This document shows, in pieces, positions 20,470 through 32,920 of a stretch of 64,000 bases of DNA; within the stretch, counting starts at the first letter, position 1, and every line of letters starts with the position of its first letter. Under the pieces are notes generated by a model. It saw only the letters and a program-made list of their open reading frames with translations, searched no databases and had not been told where the DNA came from. Made by a program: the position numbers and the translations under genes. Origin of the DNA: Helianthus annuus (taxonomy: Eukaryota > Streptophyta > Magnoliopsida > Asterales > Asteraceae); contig NC_035441.2 of the NCBI RefSeq assembly GCF_002127325.2, positions 148,318,003 to 148,382,002 on the forward strand, read 5' to 3'.

Positions 20470-21665
20470 AATATAAAAAAGTTCACAAAACATGTAATTT
20501 AAAGTCTATTAGTTTATACATGTAATACAATAAATACCACGTTTGTCGTTTGCCCTCCCTCAAATACCAACCTTGGTTCAAAAAGCACAAAGCGCTTCGA
20601 GGCATTTACACACCATCTCATTAAATCCATCATATTTCCAACACCAATACAAAAACTCCAATTAGTTTCACCAATTTGTCTGCTTTACATTCTCCTTAAA
20701 TCAACAATAGCCATATTTTTCAAAGACCCACACTTGAAATCCCTATTGACGTTGGATCTCAAATCGGCAATGGAACAAGCTGTAGATAACACCGCTGTCG
20801 TCTCTCTGGAGAATGATCTCCGGTCGTCGAACTCTGTACCGTTCTTTAACAGAGCTGATGTATCCCCTTTGCTCGCACATTCATCAAATCGCCATCTGCA
20901 CATCGAACAATCAAATTCGAAAACCCTTAATTAAAGGTAAAAGAGAAGTGTTAGAATAACATTGTAAATAATATCAAATATCTTTTGGAGTTAGGTACCA
21001 TCTTATATCCCTAATTGCAAAGATTCCAATGCAAGCTTCCCCATTCACCATCTACTTGTCTGAAAGAACACAAAATATGTGGTAATTTGACAAATTAAAC
21101 ACGTAGCACTACAGTTGTTTAGTAAACCTAATTTAGCATTCTTATACATGATAACCATGACATGGAACTTGATCCTCCATTTGGCGCATAATATCAAACC
21201 CTAAGCAGGATCTAGTTCTCACAAACCACAAGATTATCTAGCAGTTTGATAAAACTGCTACTGGAAGTTCAGATCTACAAATAAATAAATAATAAATCAC
21301 ATAAAATAGCATAAGTAGAAGCTAATCATCATCTCTGTAATTGCTTAACAAAATTAGAAAACATAAAAACACAACTGAAGCAGATGAATTAGTGTAAAGA
21401 ATGAGTTTCGTACCAGAAGTTGAACCTAATGTCTGATCATTCCGAGCTGAAATCGCTATTCCGCGCCCATCTTCTTTATACGTAGATCTTGATTTCAACC
21501 CTATGTGCTACAACACAGAATCTTAGATCAAGATCAAATTGAGTTTTTATTTGAGTAAATCCAAAATAGAACTTGCCTCATTCAAGTGTCATGGTGAAAT
21601 GCTATCAGAAAATCCAAACGTAAGTGCAGAAATTGGGTATTGATAAACCTAGATCTGCACTAAAT
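20470..21665. other. Unassigned region upstream of the PARP2-like fragment
   Basis: A minus-strand open frame at 20685-20903 (72 codons, WRFDECASKGDTSALLKNG near its start) is of higher complexity than its surroundings but matches no PARP domain or other family I know. It may be exon debris of the same locus. The rest shows no supported feature. Confidence 0.25.
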
Positions 21666-21671
21666 ATAAGA

Positions 21672-21680
21672 GCGCGCACG

Positions 21681-21739
<59 letters not shown>
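21672..21739 (+). repeat. Compound microsatellite (GC)n then (GA)n
   Basis: About 25 bases of alternating CG/GC pass directly into about 44 bases of GA repeats. Alternating GC can adopt Z-DNA and GA can form a triplex; likely length-variable. Confidence 0.95.
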
Positions 21740-21742
<3 letters not shown>

Positions 21743-22067
21743 GATTTGAGTTTTGAAATGGAAGCAGGGTTTGCTGTTTGAATGGGGAATTCAAAATCAA
21801 AGCTGACTTTGTCAAAAGCCCGCCCAAGAAAAAAATTGGATTAAATATTTGGACACCGAAGAGTATTGTGAATAGTGAGGTTGTTCCTAATGCATGTATG
21901 TATGTTTAAACTACTAACTAATTATCCAAATTATTAGGATTTGACTAAGGATTAGGAATAAGAATGTAACTGTTACTAAGGATTAAAATGTAATTAGTAT
22001 TTAATGACTAACTTACCCTTATTTTAGGATGTACATCTATACTTTCTATAAAAGGAGAAATCCAAGT

Positions 22068-22126
22068 GACATAAGAAAAGCTGATGTGACAGCTTGAGAG
22101 CATGTCCAACAAGGCTTTTCTTATGT
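22068..22126. repeat. Short inverted repeat
   Basis: GTGACATAAGAAAAGC and GCTTTTCTTATGTCAT are complementary across a spacer of about 30 bases. Possibly the edge of a small MITE; no TSD was established. Confidence 0.5.
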
Positions 22127-22639
22127 CATTATTACATCATAATGCCTAATATATAAATCACTTTAATTTGATTTCAGACCACTGTCTTGTGTATTCAAAT
22201 GGTCTGGCCCACATTCCAAAGGGCAAACCACTGCCTTTCTATAAGAAAGTAGCAGATGCTTCCTTTGGCAAATGTATACCTAGCAGCAGATGTTTTGAAA
22301 TTGCGGGTAATTTGAAATTCAAAATGCATGGGGATATGTAATTTTCAATTAATGCGTGTCACTCACTCACTTCTGTCAATTATCTTCTTATATAAACGTG
22401 TTCTCTACTTTTGTATTTTCAAACCACACTTCTAATGTATCTCTCCCTCAAATCCCTTCTTCTCAATACTCGACATTTGTTCATAAAGGATAACAGAAAA
22501 CTGAAGCTCTCTCTGTCCCACTTTCAGAAAAAATTTTGCAGTCTGAACACAAACTTTGGGATGATTTTGATGTTGTGTTTCAACCGATGGCAAACTTGGT
22601 AAATGTCTCAGATTTAAAATTTATCATTAAGCCATAGCG

Positions 22640-23590
22640 TCCTCCCAAACCGAATTTAAATCTTTTCAATGTGATATGGGGGAGAATTTGACCACACAAA
22701 CTTTAAAAATTTTGCAAACCAACACGGTATTCAATTTCGGTTCTCTTGTCCACACACTTCCCAACAAAATGGAAAATCTGAGCACATGCTTCGTCGCTTA
22801 AATAAAATAATGTTTGCTCTCCTCACTCATGCTAAAATACCTTCGTCCTTTTGGGTCGAAGCCCTTCACATGGCTTTTTACCTCCACAACATCCTACCCA
22901 CAAAACTACATAAAAACCTAACACCTACTACCTTACTCTATCAACGCTACTTACGATCATCTCCGTTTGTTCAGTTGTGTGTGCTATCCAAACCTCTCCT
23001 CCACCCGTCCACACAAACTTGCCTTACACTCCACTCCGTGTGTTTTTCTCGACTACCCGACCAACTACCGCGGATACCGGTGCCTAGATATCTCAACTTG
23101 CAAAACATTTTTCTCGCGCCACGTCACTTTTGACGAAGCACGATTCCCATTCGCCAATCCTTCAAAACCTGCTCCAAGTCATTCCTTTCTCGACCCCTCC
23201 CCACTCATATTCACCCAACCTATCTCAAACACAAACTGTTCACAACCCACCAATAATTCAAAATACCCCTGACCTAATTTATACCCCACCTAATACCCAT
23301 TGCAACTTAGCCCATTCAACACACACTACTCAGTATCCTACGACCCAACCCACCTCATGCCCTTCACCGCTTAGCCCACACACAACCTCCGGCCCAAATA
23401 CTCAACAGCTCGCAACCAATATCCACGGCCCACATCATCCTTCTGGCAGCCCAATTCCACGCCATCAACCATCCAATGTCCATCCTACACAACACTCTTC
23501 TGCTATTCACCCAGACCCCAACGTATCTCACCCCATCCCACCTCTTGCTCCCACATCCCTAGTTGTTATCGAGTTAGTAGAGATAATACC
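22640..23590 (+). pseudogene. Copia-type integrase fragment with frameshifts
   Basis: Read across frames, the segment shows Copia integrase features: TEFKSFQCDMG near the start, FRFSCPHTSQQNGKSEHMLR (catalytic-core end), then LTHAKIPSSFWVEALHMAFY and LHNILPTKL. After a frameshift near 22945 it reads LFSCVCYPNL and NYRGYRCLDISTCKTFFSRH. A Pro/Ser/Thr-rich linker (23200-23560) follows, as between integrase and reverse transcriptase in plant Copia Pol. Protease, the N-terminal integrase zinc finger, reverse transcriptase and RNase H are absent, and no LTRs were found. Integrase inserts the element's DNA copy into the genome; this piece is dead. Confidence 0.85.
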
Positions 23591-24276
23591 CTTTTGAGAG
23601 GTTTGAGCATGAAAAAACCATAGTTGTTATAGAGCGAATATCAATCATTGTCTCAGATCATAAAATTCCACTAAAGAAATAACCAAATGTTTAAATTGTG
23701 ACGCCAGTAGTTCAATAATTATAAACCTTCAAAGGATGACACTATTTTTGTTTCCTGATTTTGAACATCTTTAAATCCTTCTCATTAAATTTTGTTGTGT
23801 TATGTTCAATTAGATTCTCTTCTCGTGAAACTAGTTTTTAAGCCAATTTTACATTTACCGTTGATCAATATAAAACAAAATTGATATAATTGTTTTTTTT
23901 TTTTTTTTTTGAATTTGTGAGCCCAAGAAGGTGATTATATCTCCATTGGACTTGCACTTATACAAAGGCCACTTGACCCACTTTTATAAGGCCGACTTTC
24001 TCAAGCCTGCTTAAGAATCCGCTATATTTTTTATTTTGGGCTACGGAGTGCAATAATTATAATATTGATAATCATAATTGTGAATTTGTGATAAAAACAT
24101 CTTTTATAATAATTACAAACTATAAAACTTTAAATTAAAACAAATCATATCCTAATAATAATACTAATATAACATGAGATATTAAGATGTATAAGTAAAA
24201 AGCTTTTTGGCATCTTAATATTATGTTAAACTTTGATATTAAACCATGCTCGCCTCGTGACGGCGTTTTTCACCCT
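23591..24276. other. AT-rich spacer
   Basis: No gene found. Contains a T18 run at about 23895 and no clear repeat ends. Confidence 0.4.
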
Positions 24277-24781
24277 TGATAAGCTTACTTGATAAGCTTT
24301 ACTATTAGATAAAGGGTTAGCCAATAGTAATATGACCACAGTTACCGAAATGGGTGAGTGACAAGTACTGTGGGTAATTAAAAGATATAAACAAATATAA
24401 AAACTTTTAATGTTGTAATTACAATACTATGTCTTTTATACGAATTGAATGAACTCACCAGTATTTTTTAAAACGTGTTTCAGGTGATTTACTGTGAACA
24501 GAAGAAAAAGTGCTATAAGGCACTCAAGCTTAAATAAGTGGTTACGTAAACCTGAATACACGTGTTTTGTAATCAAGGGTGTATCCCGGTGAAAATCATT
24601 TATGTAAATATGGGTTTCATCCCACAGTTTATGAAATGAAAACTACGGTGTTTTAAAAACTCTGATATTTTTCCTGACACCCGGTCCTAATAAATTCCGC
24701 TGCGATTATTTAAAAAAAAACCGGTACCACTGCTGTATCTGCTCACGGCTCCCGCCAAAGGTAGGGTCGATGATTATAACA
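24277..24781 (+). repeat. 5' LTR of deleted Gypsy-type element
   Basis: Shares with 25559-26033 long blocks such as CAGTTTATGAAAYGAAAACT and GTATCTGCTCACGGCTCCCG. Start uncertain (TGATAAGCTT is present twice). Confidence 0.65.
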
Positions 24782-24786
24782 GAAGG

Positions 24787-24800
24787 TGGTATCAGAGCCA
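24787..24800 (+). other. Primer-binding site (initiator tRNA-Met)
   Basis: TGGTATCAGAGCCA, five bases after the LTR end. Confidence 0.75.
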
Positions 24801-25187
24801 CTAGTTTAAGCTAATTAAGTAAATACTTAAAATTCGTAGTCAGGAAATAAATGAAATAACTTCTGTGAATATTGTGATACTAATCAAATATTATATATTC
24901 GATTTTTGGAGTTCGTTGTTTTTATTGTTTTTGACTAACAATGTGAGCGATAGAGAGTTATCCGATGCTTTTCAGAACATACCTGTTAACAATTCAGATA
25001 TGAATACTACCGAAGATCAAACCGGTATACAAACCGAGTATGAAGCCGATACAGATGAACCAATGATATTTTAGGCTCAGCCATTAGAAAGGGCAACTCC
25101 TAAAAAGGGAAGATTGGATTGGAAAGTAAAAAGGGACAAAAGGAATAGTGCTTTACAGCCGGTATGTGGGGTATTGTATACATTAGT

Positions 25188-26033
25188 TGATAAGCTTTAC
25201 ATTAGTAACCCTGTCCCATAGCCCAGTTGGTAGTTGGGCCAGCGTCCTCTTCTTGAGGCACTGGTTCAACTCTTGCCTTGTGGCGAAAGGGGCAGGACCA
25301 GGCAATGATGGAAAGAACTTGTTAGCCACTAGTTGCGCAAGTTTGAGCCTGAGCCGGCCCCGGTTTTCATCCGGCCGTTACTCTAGCGAGGTCACTCGTG
25401 TGGAGGCGGCACGGTTTCCGGGCGAGAGCCGTAGCCAAGTCCGACTACCCAGCGCGGGCCCGGTTAAGACAACGTAAATCTGGGCAGATCTTGGTTAGGG
25501 TCCCCGATTTGGGGATGTGAATAACCTTATAAGAAGTTCACCTTTCAAAAAAAAAAAATAGTAATATGACCACAATCATCGAAATGGGCGAGAGACAAGT
25601 ATTGTGGGTAATTGAAAGATATAAACAAATATAAAAAAACTCTTAATGCTGTAATTACAATACAAGTCTTTTATACGAATTGAATGAACTCACCAGTATT
25701 TTTTGCTGGTCAAATGTTTTTAAAACGCGTTTCAGGTGATTTACAGTGAAGAGAAGAAAAAGTGCTATGAGGCACTCAAGCTTAAATAAGTGGCTATGTA
25801 AACCTGAATAAAACGTGTTTTGTAATCAAGGGTTTATCCCGGTAAAAATCCTTTATGTAAATATGGGTTTCATCTCACAGTTTATGAAACGAAAACTACG
25901 GTGTTTTGAAAACTCTGATATTTTCCCGATACCCGGTCCTAATAAATTCCGTTGCGATAATTTTAATAAACACCAGTACCACTGTTGTATCTGCTCACGG
26001 CTCCCGCCCAGAGTAGGGTCGGGGGTTGTGACA
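25188..26033 (+). repeat. 3' LTR of deleted Gypsy-type element, split by a SINE
   Basis: The LTR sequence before and after 25209-25558 is continuous with the 5' LTR once the SINE is left out, apart from a small deletion. Ends GGGGGTTGTGACA. Confidence 0.65.
25209..25558 (+). mobile_element. SINE, tRNA-derived, 350 bp
   Basis: Flanked by TAGTAA (25203-25208 and 25559-25564) and ending in A12. The head has an A box (TAGCCCAGTTGGTAG, about 25217) and a B box (TGGTTCAACTC, about 25262), the internal RNA polymerase III promoter of tRNA-derived SINEs. The GC-rich body contrasts with the AT-rich LTR around it. It is not related to the S1 SINEs at 12.6 and 13.9 kb by eye. The open frame covering it (25187-25477) is a shadow. 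Confidence 0.85.
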
Positions 26034-26038
26034 CCTTC

Positions 26039-26989
26039 CGACCACCACTTGCCACCACCCTCACCTAACCACCTCCACAAGCCACTACCACCGACCCCAA
26101 TCACCACCCCCACCCCCTGCCCCTTCATCACCTTCAAACCCTAGCCACTGTTAATCTAATTACGATTTAGATTACGTGATTGTGATTACGTATGCGTGAA
26201 TGAGATGGTGTCGATAAGTGTGGTTGTGTGTATGTATCTACCAACGAGACGCGTTTGAAGAGCCGATTTAGGTGGCCGACAGAATCTCCGTAGTGTAGGA
26301 TTACCAGGCGCCATTGGAAAAAAAGATGTCGGAGATCGGTGAAAGTTCGTTGCAGAGATCAACGGAAGTTTGTCAAAGGACAATCCGATTTGTTCTTGTG
26401 AGTTGAAAAAAAAAACCATCTTTTGTCATCACACTAAGATCTGAAATGGTTTCGGCTGATTGAAGGGTAAAAGCGAGTCGGTGGTGGCACCTAACAGAGA
26501 TGGCAGTTGGGGGCTGGTGGTGGCGGTGATCGGCGGTGCTGATGGCCAGAAATCCTGTTTAGAGTCAAAGGAAGAACAGAGAAAGAGAGGGGCGTGTGTG
26601 TTTGTTTACGGAGAGGGGGGGATGTATTTTCTAAGATTATATATATAAGTCAAAAGACTAAACTGCCCTCGTGTGCATTGCACATATTAACAAGTAGAAT
26701 TAACTTGGTTAAAGCCAAAGGATGTAACGCGCAAGATTTTGAAACATAAAGTACAAATCTAATCAATTTTAATGCCAAAGGACACCTCTGAAATTGGGTA
26801 TATAGATAAACTGACAACTTTTGTAATTTTCTCTTTAAAAAGAACATCATAACTTGTTTTTAAAATGAAAAAAAACCTATAAAACATGGCTAGAGGCAAA
26901 ATGGGGTGATTAAGTGTAAGTGAGTCGTTTCGTTTTTCCCTTAAAACAACCAAATACTAAATCTTAGTGTCCCATAACCTAAAACCTAA
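26039..26989. other. Low-complexity and AT-rich DNA, no gene
   Basis: CACC-rich sequence at 26040-26140, then short unrecognised open frames on both strands (26186-26419 and 26460-26648). The stretch from 26640 contains CCCTCGTGTGCATTGCAC, which looks like a plant repeat edge. No supportable gene. Confidence 0.4.
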
Positions 26990-27100
26990 ACCCACTACAC
27001 CACCACCCAAAACCTAAACACCCACCTCCACCCAAAACCTAACCCCCCCCCCCCCCCCCCCCCATAAGGGTTTAGGTTTTTGTGTGATGGTGGGTGTTTG

Positions 27101-27134
<34 letters not shown>

Positions 27135-27135
27135 T
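26990..27135. repeat. C23 and T33-scale homopolymers with imperfect inverted flanks
   Basis: CACCCAAAACCTAA-type repeats run into a long C run, then AAGGGTTTAGGTTTTTGTG and a long T run. The flanks are partly complementary (ACCTAAACCC / GGGTTTAGGT). Homopolymer lengths in an assembly are unreliable. Confidence 0.7.
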
Positions 27136-27885
27136 AGTGTGTTTTTTTAGGAGCCTTTGTACACTTCTTATTTTAAGGAGCCTTTGTATTTGATCCTAAT
27201 CCAAAATCATAAATATTCTTAGATGTCAGTTGCCCCAACAACAAACACACCATCTTCAACTTGTTTAAAGAAAACACCAAACCATCAAAGACTTGTTTAT
27301 CATCTCCTGGTTACACGATGGCGTTCTCTCTTTCTGAACCGCTCAAGCATGATCTGATCTGTTGCCGCTTGTCTTCCACCACCACCACCACCATCGCCTC
27401 CATCTACAGCAGCAGGATCACTGGCTTTAGATTCCCCATTGTTATTTGCACCTTTGTTCTTGTAAAGCTCAGGATGGTCTGTAATTCATCCATTAATGTC
27501 GTTAGACCATATAAAAAGATATAACAGATGTGTGAACATTTCAACAAGACATTCCTCTCCTAAGTTTTTCCGCATAGTCCTTGCCACGTTGGAAATAGTC
27601 AGCACTATAACTTGAAGGTATGGTAGATTTGGTTTTGGCCCGGCCCATTAGCCTCTTTTCCTGCAGAAGCTTTTTGGCAGCCTCTGTTTCCTCTATATTT
27701 TTCAGCTTAAATCTGCAAGTTTTAACCGACAGCACGTAAACCAATCGCATCAGATACAATAAACTCACACAGAGACGCGCCTTTAGTAACTATGCTTCAG
27801 GTCATAGTTATTAAAGCGAGCGCCTAGGAATCAGTCAACCGCGTATTGTTCTTATAGAGGTGACAATTATCTTCAGATTGATATA

Positions 27886-27990
27886 ATCACCTTCAGGTGC
27901 TCTGGAATTTTGTATCAGGAACAAATCAGTAAAAGAGAAGGTATATTATGAAGCCAATATATCACCTTCAGGTGCTCTGGAATTTTGTAT
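27886..27990 (-). repeat. 30-bp exon-end duplication inside a CSU2-like intron
   Basis: The same 30 bases (27961-27990 and 27886-27915) hold the last coding bases of the second exon plus its GTGAT donor. The copy lies 45 bases into the intron. The homologous fragment at 47.4 kb lacks it. Confidence 0.85.
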
Positions 27991-28345
27991 AATTCATCCT
28001 CTGCGTGTTTTATATCGTTTTCAACTTGATCTGTCACGTCAATATTCTTCCCTTTTTTCTTCGCCAACTCTTGCTCAATATATTTTAACCTGCGCATTAG
28101 CTAAAACAAAATTGTTATGTTTTGTCACGTCTAACACATTTAATAAATGGGTTGACTTCGGGTTGGCATGTTTAGCCCGTTTAATTAAATGGGTTGTAGT
28201 CCGGTTGGCCTGTTTACTTGTTTAATAGGTGTTGTGTCCACACGCGGTAAATACTAAAACAAATTAAACATATATTTTACACACTAGATACCGAGAGAGA
28301 TTAACATTATTAATACTTTTTAACTAAATTAATTTAAAAGGTGCA

Positions 28346-28430
28346 TACCGGTTGAACCGTCTGGCAGAACCGGTTGAACCGTATGGTAGAACCGGTTGAA
28401 CCGCCCGATATACACCCGGTTAAACCGTTT
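28346..28430 (+). repeat. Minisatellite ACCGGTTGAACCG, about 3 copies
   Basis: Units of about 26 bp containing the near-palindrome ACCGGTTGAACCG(T), followed by a related CCCGGTTAAACCG. It lies in the DNA replacing the missing CSU2-like exons. Confidence 0.8.
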
Positions 28431-28965
28431 CCAAGCCCAATTTGCACACATCAATCATCGTTAAACAACCATTTATATTCACTCAAACTGAAAAATCCTA
28501 CACAGCAATGTCATAGCACCAATTTCATATGAAAGTATTTTGACTCAAATTCAATAAGGGTTAGGGTTTCCTTTGCCACGTGGATATTCCAATTTAGTTT
28601 GAATAAATATGAATTAGAACATATGAATTAAAGCCCTAAGTGAATGATTTCTACAGTTTTATATAGAAACCCTAAATTAGTAAAACCTAGTGATGGGTGA
28701 AATTATGAAAGTAAGTAATTCAAATAAGTATGAGAAGATAATAAGAACGTACTGCATGTCATTGTCGTCTTCTACCTCTGCTATACTTCTTTTTCGGAAA
28801 TTTTTGTTTTTCTTCATCTTTTAGGGTTTCTTTTTTTCTAATTCTTTTGTAGTTTGTGCTTCTGCAGATTAACACCGAGATATATCATATATACATACAT
28901 AATAATCCTGTAGCATAAACTCACATTCACCCAAAACAGAACAAAAACTGTTAAACAGGTAAAAC

Positions 28966-29000
28966 ACGACACGACACGACACGACACGACACGACACGAT
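28966..29000 (+). repeat. (ACACG)n microsatellite
   Basis: About seven copies of ACGAC/CACGA pentamer. Confidence 0.9.
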
Positions 29001-32000
29001 TAACACATGCACTGAAGACGAACACGACACAGTTAATTAATCGTGACATTTCCTTAAACACGAGCACGGACTTGTATAATAAACATGTTACACGGCACGA
29101 CCCCTTATATCAGTTATCGGTCCCCTGGTGAGATATCGGTGCAAAATATCGGTTAGAATATCGGTACCGATGTTATCGGCAATATTGACCGATATATCAC
29201 CGATTTTTTCAATATCAGTACCTTTCTTCTTAGTTCTACCATTCGTCTTTCTTCTTATTGCCGCTATTAGTGTTTTAAGTCATAATTGTTAATCTTAGTT
29301 TGCAAGTTGCAAAAGGTTAATTTGTTAATGGTAGGAGAGTTTACTGAATTGTTAGCGTTAAATTGCTATATATGTAAATTTAGCATGATATTAAAATTAC
29401 CAATATCCCACCGCGATTACCGATATCCGATTTTTTTACTGCATTAACTGCTTAGGACCCCTTTAACACGATTAACAAAGATCGCTGATTACATCAACAT
29501 AACCCCCAAATTCTACATGAATCCCTTAATCTTGATCACTAAATTTAGCTTTATAACCCATTAAGAACGCCTTGAGGCTGAAACCCTTTGTCTTCAAACA
29601 AAATATAATAAAACCAAACCCACAAAGAATTACAGATTAAACCTTAAAAAGGTGAAGATTTTTTCAAATTTTCTACGAATGAAATCTGGGTTCCATGGAT
29701 CTGAAGATAATTTGGGTATTCTTCTCACTATAATAAACTGATACTAATAACATGAATACGAAGTCTAGGGCTGGTTCAACACAATATATACAGAATTGAC
29801 GACGAAGATGAAGAAATCGGACTGCGACGATACCTGCTTATGGTTGACTAAGATGTATGAAGACGAAGATGAAGAAAGAGGGAAAGATGGATGGACGATT
29901 GACAAGCTAGGGTTTTGATTATGATATGGTGTATTTATGTAATATATCTAGTTATTTTAAGAGGTTTAAAATTGGATAGTGAAACGGGTTTGATCGGGTC
30001 ATAAACAGGTTAGACGGGTTAAACCTCTTTAGACACGAATTTTATCATGTCATAAACGGGTCAACGTGTTAGACGCAAACTTAATTTGGTGAGAACCCAT
30101 TTTGACCCGAAACAGAATTGAACCTTTTGTATTCAGTCCGTACTGACCCGAACCAGGTATACACTGTTACCCGACCCGTTTTGGCAGGCTTCAAAACATT
30201 GAAAATAAACAACACGGCAGATTAAACATTAATAATTAAATTGATTAAGATGACGGAGGAGTATATATGTTTCTGCAAGATTAACCGAACAGACAAAGTT
30301 AGGGCATAATGTATTTTTCAATTCAATTTAGCAATTAAACACAGATGACTTAGTATTAAGTTGTTTCAGAAATCTTAGTGATCATAAGATTATTAAGTTT
30401 ATGAAATTGGATTACCAACAGGGACAACTTAACATGCGAAAGTTCACAGTCTTCGCCACAATTGATGAGTCAGAAGAAAGAAATCTACAACCCAGATGAT
30501 ATTTAAAAAAAAAAAAAAATCATCAAAATAAACAAGCGCAAACATGAAAAAATCAATTAATAAACGAAAACAAAACATATGAGATGAAGCAGGTTTAATA
30601 CTTACTTACCAGGTCACGAAACAAGATGAAGAAAATAGTGTAGCAGACGAGAAGCAAACCAAACAGATCAAGGATGCTATTAGAAAGGAAAGGATACAGA
30701 GAAAGTGTACATTTTTTTTCTGTCTTGATTTTCACACTTTCATCTTATGTTTTTGTTATTATATTTGTATAAAGGAGAGTTCATGTGTGTGTACATACAC
30801 ACACACATGATGTGCTAGATCAAAATCAATTTAAGTAGATAATCACGTAAATATTTGTACATAGTTTTGTTAGTTATTGTGAGCAAGAGATACGGTTATA
30901 CGTTTACATAACCGTCTTATCTGTCTCCGTTAAAAACATATACATATGTGTTCTTTACTCAAAATTAGTTTTGTATTAAATTTGCCGTTCAAAGAAAAGA
31001 AGAAATTAGTTTTCTATTCAGTGTCCCCATAGGCTTAGTAACACGCATTGAATGCAATTTAGTGATCAAGGGTAGAGAATGAGAAACTTAATAATACATT
31101 ATTTTGGAACTTCTTCTAGGAAAACATAGAGGCGCATTGACACTAGCAAAGTGAGAGCCATGGGCGAATGGCCAAAATTTTTTTCGCTTAGGAGGGTAAA
31201 TCTTACCGACCCCCTCCCCCTCTATGTAATACCACCACTGGTGAGTGGGTCGGGTCATATAAAAACTTGTCATTTAGATTCGAGTCGGCTTTAGCAAAAA
31301 CAAGTGAGAGGCGATTTAAAAGGTGATAATATTGTAAGCAAACATTACCAATAAAGAAGCTGCACGAGTAAAAGTGTAAAACTGTCAATAAAATCATCAA
31401 TTTTGTATGTACAATATATGTAGAGTATCATTTATCAATATAGGTTATACACAGAACAGAAACCATCAAGAAAGACAACAGATAGATTATCATGAACATA
31501 ACAAAAGCTCATGCCTGTCCTAACAGTGTTAAGAAATGATTATTAAAAAACTAATAATTATGCTATGTAACAAAACACAATGTGAACCTATTTATTACAG
31601 CCGGTAGAGATACTTTAGGTTTGCGATAAAAATACAATAGAACAATGGTTTGTTTACCTTAAGTGTGCAGTCGATGGGGGTTTAGAGTCGATCGCCAACA
31701 GCTGAGTTTTGCACTGCTGATCGATCGGATGTTTAAAATATCGATTGGCGATTGTTAATAACAACAGAAAGGAAATTAAGGATTTGGGCATCTTCTTGCC
31801 TGTTGAAACACGTTAAAAATTTAAAGGGCCTTGAAGAAACTTTTCTTTTGGATATATTAATGGGCCTTATATGAATGGGCTTTGGCCCTTGAGGTATCAT
31901 CAGACTTAAGCCTACAAATCAGGTATTGAACCATACCCGGTTTCAGTGTATGATTAACAAGGTTAAAAACCGGGTATGGCGATAACCGGGTTGGAGATGG

Positions 32001-32885
32001 AGTCAAGTTTTGGAGAGGATGTAATCACTTATTTTAGGTTCTGGTTCTTTTTTGGATTTTGACCGGTTCGAGAAGGTATGGCCGGGTTGGAACCGGTTTC
32101 AAAGGATAAGGTAGTGAATCGATATATAAGCAGCAGGCAGTACCCGGTTTTTTAATTCCCAATTTTGGGTTTTTTTACAGTGATTCCTTAATATGTATCC
32201 GTTTTTTGTACATTCCTATATGAGAGAGAGAGAGTGTGTGACAAGAGCATATGAATTGTGCTTCATTTGTAAAGGTTTGTTGGAAAGATTGTGATAAAAA
32301 AATTATGGTTGTTTAAAAGTTATTTGTTTATGAAGAACTAGTATCGAATTGTGCGCTACACCGGTTGACTAGTCGGATTGGTTAGCTAGTCTAAAAAATG
32401 AACGTCGTATTAATAAGTCTAAACTTCGTGTTTTAAATATATAAAATATAAATGATAAATGATACGATAAAGTTAACAAATTAATAACCTACAAAAACAC
32501 ATTTTGATACACAGTTAGGAAAATCATAAATTATTTAAATTAAAAATTATAATATGGTATCAACAAATCAATAAATTATTACTAATTTAACGTAATAGAC
32601 AATAGACAATAAAGAAACAAAAAACTTGTAAGTACTTCCTAAACGATCTTAGAAAAGACTAGTAAGCCAATAGTAGATAATCTTCAACCCACACGCTCGT
32701 TGTCATGAGGTCGTTTTTCAAGGCCTCATGTGACGCCCCCAGTTGCTTGAGAGCCAACTTTTAGAGGCTATTAAAAACGATATAGAATGAGCAACATCAT
32801 CAGAGGCAAAGCTAGATCATTTTCAGGGACTCGTTTTTTGCTTTCTTAATTTTCACACCTTACATTTTTAGTTTTTGTATATCTA

Positions 32886-32920
<35 letters not shown>

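Larger units (their letters stand above)
24277..26033 (+). mobile_element. Deleted Gypsy-type LTR element with a SINE in its 3' LTR
   Basis: Two directly repeated LTR-like segments (about 24277-24781 and 25188-26033) flank only about 400 bp. A tRNA-Met primer-binding site TGGTATCAGAGCCA lies at 24787-24800, five bases after the first LTR. The inside encodes a short Asp/Glu-rich peptide (from about 24940) that may be the start of gag. Reverse transcriptase and integrase are missing. The two LTRs differ at many positions, so the insertion is old. I could not establish a target duplication, so the outer borders are approximate. Confidence 0.65.
27300..28817 (-). pseudogene. CSU2-like: CSU2 / HCA59 (Tls1 family) gene, internally deleted
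   Basis: Four exon pieces lie in order on the minus strand. Exon 28817-28753: MKKNKNFRKRSIAEVEDDND and a GT donor. Exon 28089-27966: LKYIEQELAKKKGKNID, then VENDIKHAEDELYKIPEHLK and a GT donor. Exon 27712-27555: KLKNIEETEAAKKLLQEKR, then IPSSYSADYFQRGKDYAEKL. Exon 27478-27300: HPELYKNKGANNNGESKA, a Gly run, RQAATDQIMLERFRKRERHR and TGA. Family proteins are nuclear coiled-coil and splicing-linked; Arabidopsis CSU2 represses COP1. The exon(s) after the N-terminus are missing, replaced by about 650 bp of repeat-like DNA, and the third exon's donor reads GA instead of GT, so I call a pseudogene. The last exons are well kept, so decay is recent or the assembly is incomplete. A fragment copy is at 47311-47547. 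Confidence 0.82.

Noticed and set aside
25187..25477. 96-codon plus-strand frame
   Set aside because: Covers the SINE with its polymerase III boxes; GC-rich non-coding repeat.
24277..26033. Gypsy element with target duplication
   Set aside because: CCCTT/CCTTC around the ends look alike but do not match; the borders stay approximate.
28966..29000. Possible CRISPR-like or telomeric repeat
   Set aside because: Simple pentamer microsatellite with no spacers; not a telomere unit.
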